The position numbers were made by a program, and so were the translations under genes. The notes beneath the pieces are model-generated. The model was not told where the DNA came from. It did not search any database and saw only the letters and a program-made list of their open reading frames with translations. Source: Paraburkholderia sprentiae WSM5005 (lineage in GTDB: Bacteria > Pseudomonadota > Gammaproteobacteria > Burkholderiales > Burkholderiaceae). Taken from it: DNA of 64,000 bases. Where the stretch lies: NCBI RefSeq assembly GCF_001865575.2, contig NZ_CP017561.2, positions 1,302,001-1,366,000 on the forward strand. Reading direction: 5' to 3'. Positions within the stretch are counted from its first letter, which is position 1, and each line of letters starts with the position of its first letter. Positions 62,159-64,000 of the stretch are shown here, in pieces.

Positions 62159-62856
62159 CTTCAGGCGGACTCGTTCGCCGGGTACAACGCGATCTACGAT
62201 GACTGCCGCATGAGAGAGGCTGGATGCATGGCGCACGCACGCCGCAAATTCCATGATCTGTTCGTCGCACGCGGAAACGAGGTCAATTCCGAAGCGCTAC
62301 ACCGGATCGGCGAGCTGTATGCAATTGAGTCCGCGATTCGCGGCAAGCCACGGAGGTGTGAAGACGTGTCTGGCAGGAATAGGCGCGTCCGCTACTCGAC
62401 GCCCTCGAGACCTGGCTGCGCTCGACATTGAGTCATGTGTCGCAGAAAGGCGATACCGACAAAGCCATCAACTACGCGCTCAACCACTGGCCTGCGCTCA
62501 CAACGCACGTCGACGACGGGACCGTCGAGATCGACAACCATGCTGCTGAACGCGTCCTGAGAGCGGTAGAGCAGGGAAGGAAAAACTTCCTGCCTTTCGG
62601 CTCGGACAATGGCGGCGAAACGGGTGCCGCAACCTACACGCTGGTCGCCACGGCAAAGCTGAACGGCCTCGATCCCGAAGCGTATCGGCGCTACGTCATT
62701 GCTTGTGTCGCCGATCATCCGGTCAATCGCGTCTGCTTCCGTGGGTCGCTGCCGATCACATCAAGAACGACCACCCCTGAGAATCCTCATGCACTCACCG
62801 GTGTCAAGAACGGCCTGCACCGGACGCTTACGTTGAGTTTGAGCTTTTCGTCGTGA
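62159..62856 (+). pseudogene. IS66-family transposase remnant (TnpC C-terminal part)
   Basis: IS66 TnpC homology begins abruptly at LQADSFAGYNAIYDD and runs through CMAHARRKFHDLFVAR and ALHRIGELYAIESAIRGK. Then a frameshift and two in-frame stop codons occur (about 62350-62395), after which it resumes as RPLLDALETWLRSTLSHVSQKGDTDKAI, NHWPALTTHVDDGTVEIDNHAAERVLRAV, GRKNFLPFGSDNGGETGAATYTLVATAKLNGLDPE and ADHPVNRV. The N-terminal half of the transposase is absent. It is dead. Confidence 0.9.
62810..62831 (+). repeat. Probable right inverted-repeat end of the IS66 element
   Basis: Read on the minus strand, this end begins GTAAGCGTCCGGTGCAGG, matching the GTAAGCG-type terminal repeat common to IS66-family elements. 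It marks the likely right border of the element; the left end was not found. Confidence 0.6.
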
Positions 62857-62944
62857 TTCGCCATCAAAAAGACCCACGGAGCCGATCGGGACCGACTCTG
62901 GGGTTTCAGTTCAATGACGGGGCTTTTTCTATCGCCGCGATACT

Positions 62945-64000
62945 TTAGGGTGTCGCGGAACGTACCGGTTGCTTGGAAACACTAATATTGCCGGTGCTGT
63001 CGCGGGATAGGCAGACGTGCTGGACCCACCGATCGTCTGTTTCGGGAAAGTCTGTGCGCCCGTGGCCACTGCGCGTTTCCTCCCGCGCGAGTTTGGCGCG
63101 AGCCACGAGTTCGGCGGCCAACGTCAGATTCGCCGCCTCCTCAGCGGCGAACAGGCTTTGTTTGCTGATCAGGTTTTCTGCTGAACTGCGTAGGGCACCG
63201 ATCTTCGCGATAGCATCGGTGAGACGGTCATTGTTCGACACGACGCCCGCCTGTTCCCACATCACCGACTGCACGCGTGAGATGATTTCCGCCGGATCCT
63301 GCGTACCTTCACCTGACAGTCGTGCCTGTTCCGCCAGCACCTGCGTTTCGTCGATTTCCAGCGCCTCGTGATCGCTTGCGAATCTCGCAGCATTTTGACC
63401 GGCAACCAGGCCGAACGTTTGCGTTTCCAGGAAACCACAGCCTTGCATACGGTCGCCGCCCAAAACCCCGCCGGAAGACTCGCCGGCTGCGAAGAGAGCT
63501 TCAACGGTTGTAGCCGCGTTGGAATCGATCCAGGCACCGCCCGTGGATCGTTGGAACATTAGCGTAATGGGCACGGTCTGACCGCCTTGATACTGATGGC
63601 CGACAGGTGCACGGGAGCGAGCAACTTGCCCGTCCTCGACATGCCAGACGACGGGGCCGCGCCCTTCGAAATTTTCTTGATACACCGCACGCGCCATCAT
63701 GTAGCGGGGTGCACATTCCAGATTGACCGGATCATAACGTTCCATGATGCGCTCGCCCAGCGCATTCACATACTTGGCACCAAAAATGGGACCGGCAGGC
63801 GGTGAATCACGGAACTGTGTGAATTCGACATCAACGATCGTAGCCCCGGCCTCGAATGCCAGTCGCCAACCATCGCCAGTAGTGCGGCTACGTTCGTCTT
63901 TAACCTCGTCGCAGAGCACAGAATAAAGGCGATTTGCACCACCAGCCGCGAGCACAACTGCCTTCGCCTTGATGATGATGGGTTCACCGTCAGCGGTGAC
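62945..64000 (-). CDS. FAD-dependent fumarate reductase/succinate dehydrogenase-type flavoprotein (partial)
   Basis: C-terminal 351 codons; the start lies beyond the window. Reads KAKAVVLAAGGANRLYSVL (FAD-binding end of a beta strand), then GATIVDVEFTQFRDSPPAGPI, GERIMERYDPVNLECAPRYMMAR, STGGAWIDSNAATTVEALFAAGES with GGVLGGDRMQGCGFLETQTFG, and a helical C-terminal domain (FDxxETDDRW-like region FPETDDRWVQHV). This matches the FrdA/SdhA/adenylylsulfate-reductase-like family. The substrate cannot be told without the N-terminus and neighbours. Confidence 0.85.
   Translation of the reverse strand, partial: VTADGEPIIIKAKAVVLAAGGANRLYSVLCDEVKDERSRTTGDGWRLAFEAGATIVDVEFTQFRDSPPAGPIFGAKYVNALGERIMERYDPVNLECAPRYMMARAVYQENFEGRGPVVWHVEDGQVARSRAPVGHQYQGGQTVPITLMFQRSTGGAWIDSNAATTVEALFAAGESSGGVLGGDRMQGCGFLETQTFGLVAGQNAARFASDHEALEIDETQVLAEQARLSGEGTQDPAEIISRVQSVMWEQAGVVSNNDRLTDAIAKIGALRSSAENLISKQSLFAAEEAANLTLAAELVARAKLAREETRSGHGRTDFPETDDRWVQHVCLSRDSTGNISVSKQPVRSATP

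Noticed and set aside
62859..62935. Imperfect hairpin (CCCACGGAG and CTCTGGGG arms) as terminator of the flavoprotein gene
   Set aside because: Pairing is interrupted and the loop is uncertain, though a T5 run follows on the minus strand; left unassigned.

Overview
The window looks like a chromosomal piece of a Paraburkholderia/Burkholderia-type betaproteobacterium. The evidence is high GC, the end of an lpdA-like gene followed by zapE, Burkholderia-type families (DUF2968, DUF2147, a long-tailed Hfq paralogue), an imuA-imuB-dnaE2 cassette and a FadE-type acyl-CoA dehydrogenase. No rRNA, tRNA or CRISPR array was seen. Family names come from reading the translations; no database search was run.

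Layout. 0-5 kb: end of dihydrolipoyl dehydrogenase, zapE, a stand-alone IS5-type N-terminal domain protein, two secreted proteins (DUF2147, DUF2968), a tiny ESFPASDP-motif protein and an hfq2-like gene. 5-9 kb: a 44-residue Ser/Gly-rich exported peptide, an ECF sigma factor, its membrane anti-sigma factor, a vanillyl-alcohol-oxidase/4-cresol-dehydrogenase-type flavoprotein and a 143-residue exported protein. 9-19 kb: DUF1571 protein, then a fatty-acid degradation cluster on the minus strand in transcription order PsrA-like tetR, fadE, two-domain fabG, maoC, thiolase, fadD, with a candidate operator ahead of tetR. 19-28 kb: an MFS carboxylate/sialate-type transporter, a BrkB-family membrane protein, a possible PD-(D/E)XK nuclease-like protein, a YqjE-type holin-like pair, an RsbRD-type histidine kinase, an SDR pseudogene, an exported unknown, a SnoaL-like and a GFA-family protein.

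28-34 kb: an apparent export operon (AI-2E family permease, outer-membrane lipoprotein, HlyD-type adaptor, DUF2955 membrane protein) followed by a small potassium-channel-like protein. 34-39 kb: the SOS mutagenesis cassette imuA-imuB-dnaE2 with a clear LexA box in front. 39-50 kb: a second GFA protein, then a reductive pyrimidine degradation locus: divergent RutR-like TetR with a palindromic operator, N-carbamoyl-beta-alanine amidohydrolase, PreT, PreA, NCS1 permease and dihydropyrimidinase, followed by a phasin and an orphan BMP-type binding protein. Together these would take up uracil/thymine and convert it to beta-amino acids.

50-61 kb: a carbon/energy module with phosphoketolase, a stand-alone EIIA-Glc-like protein, glycogen phosphorylase, glycogen debranching enzyme, an AspT/YidE-type transporter, a D-lactate dehydrogenase-type enzyme, an ion channel and a beta-carbonic anhydrase. 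This suggests glycogen mobilisation and fermentative or low-oxygen energy metabolism. 61.9-62.85 kb holds degraded IS6- and IS66-type remnants, and the window ends inside a flavoprotein of the fumarate reductase/succinate dehydrogenase type.

Nothing here is proven to be a new system. The best candidates are the PD-(D/E)XK-like protein at 21.7 kb, the peptide-ECF-anti-sigma-flavoprotein group at 5-9 kb, the EIIA protein inside the phosphoketolase/glycogen group, and the palindrome in front of the pyrimidine operon.
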